Shown here in pieces: positions 59,900 to 60,000 of a stretch of DNA of 60,000 nucleotides. Under the pieces are notes generated by a model, which saw only the letters and a program-made list of their open reading frames with translations, had not been told where the DNA came from and ran no database searches. The stretch spans positions 31,362,001 through 31,422,000 of the forward strand of contig NC_092674.1 of NCBI RefSeq assembly GCF_964355755.1, in the 5' to 3' direction. A program made the position numbers and the translations under genes. Positions within the stretch are counted from its first letter, which is position 1. Each line of letters starts with the position of its first letter. The stretch is from Antedon mediterranea (Eukaryota; Echinodermata; Crinoidea; Comatulida; Antedonidae).

Positions 59900-60000
59900 A
59901 GTGTTCGATTGCTGCCCTCAACGCTGCTTCCTCGTGATGCGATCCATGGGGATTGCGTATCAGACGGCGATGACGTCGAGAGTTATCTTCCCACATATCC
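59900..60000 (-). CDS. nbea: Neurobeachin/LRBA-family gene, internal exon A (partial, runs off the window)
   Basis: Read on the minus strand from 60000, after one leading base, the frame gives MWEDNSRRHRRLIRNPHGSH followed by HEEAALRAAIEH. This resembles the WEDN...RRRR..RNPFGS.H.EALLKAAIEY segment (DUF1088 region) found upstream of the PH-BEACH domain in neurobeachin and LRBA, large BEACH-WD40 scaffolds that act in membrane trafficking and bind PKA. The exon ends at 59900 with one base of a split codon, followed by a consensus donor (gtaagt). That phase fits the next exon. The 5' part lies outside the window. Vertebrate NBEA and LRBA are paralogues, and a single invertebrate orthologue is expected. 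The rest of the protein is not visible. Confidence 0.88.

Overview
This is animal (eukaryotic) genomic DNA: AT-rich, with very few coding exons, GT-AG splice sites, remnants of LINE retrotransposons, MITE-like elements and many minisatellites. Only two host genes can be supported. The first is an intronless mab-21-like gene on the plus strand (11541-12620; 359 residues from the second ATG), very close to vertebrate MAB21L1/MAB21L2. The second is a run of three consecutive exons of a neurobeachin/LRBA-family gene on the minus strand at the right edge (58981-60000). Their splice phases join correctly and they encode the linker and the start of the PH-BEACH domain. The likely source is a marine invertebrate deuterostome, perhaps an echinoderm such as a crinoid. 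That is an inference from the protein similarity and repeat style, not a proof.

Layout: almost the whole window (1-58980) appears to be one very large intron of the neurobeachin gene, lying after the exon that ends in the residues IDSK. No following exon (the one expected to begin VLAYTEG) was found. mab21l lies inside this intron on the opposite strand, the same arrangement as MAB21L1 in NBEA and MAB21L2 in LRBA in vertebrates. The rest of the intron holds: a perfect 194-bp palindrome between two long (AT)n tracts (8.9-9.5 kb); 26-bp and 54-bp minisatellites (15-17 kb); two head-to-tail copies of a Helitron-like 1.5-1.6 kb element (18-21 kb); a 61-bp array (27 kb); two degenerate LINE 3' ends (30 and 34 kb); a 2.6-kb array of about 44 units of 57/60 bp (42-44.5 kb); a 140-bp array (56 kb); and two MITE-like families of four copies each. 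One MITE fills most of a 259-bp neurobeachin intron and ends about 10 bp from a splice donor.

The palindromic 8-mer TAGGCCTA occurs about 30 times outside the big array, in unrelated flanks, where less than one copy is expected from base composition. No operon, CRISPR, phage or defence-type system is present. Most other open frames are chance frames in AT-rich or tandemly repeated DNA.
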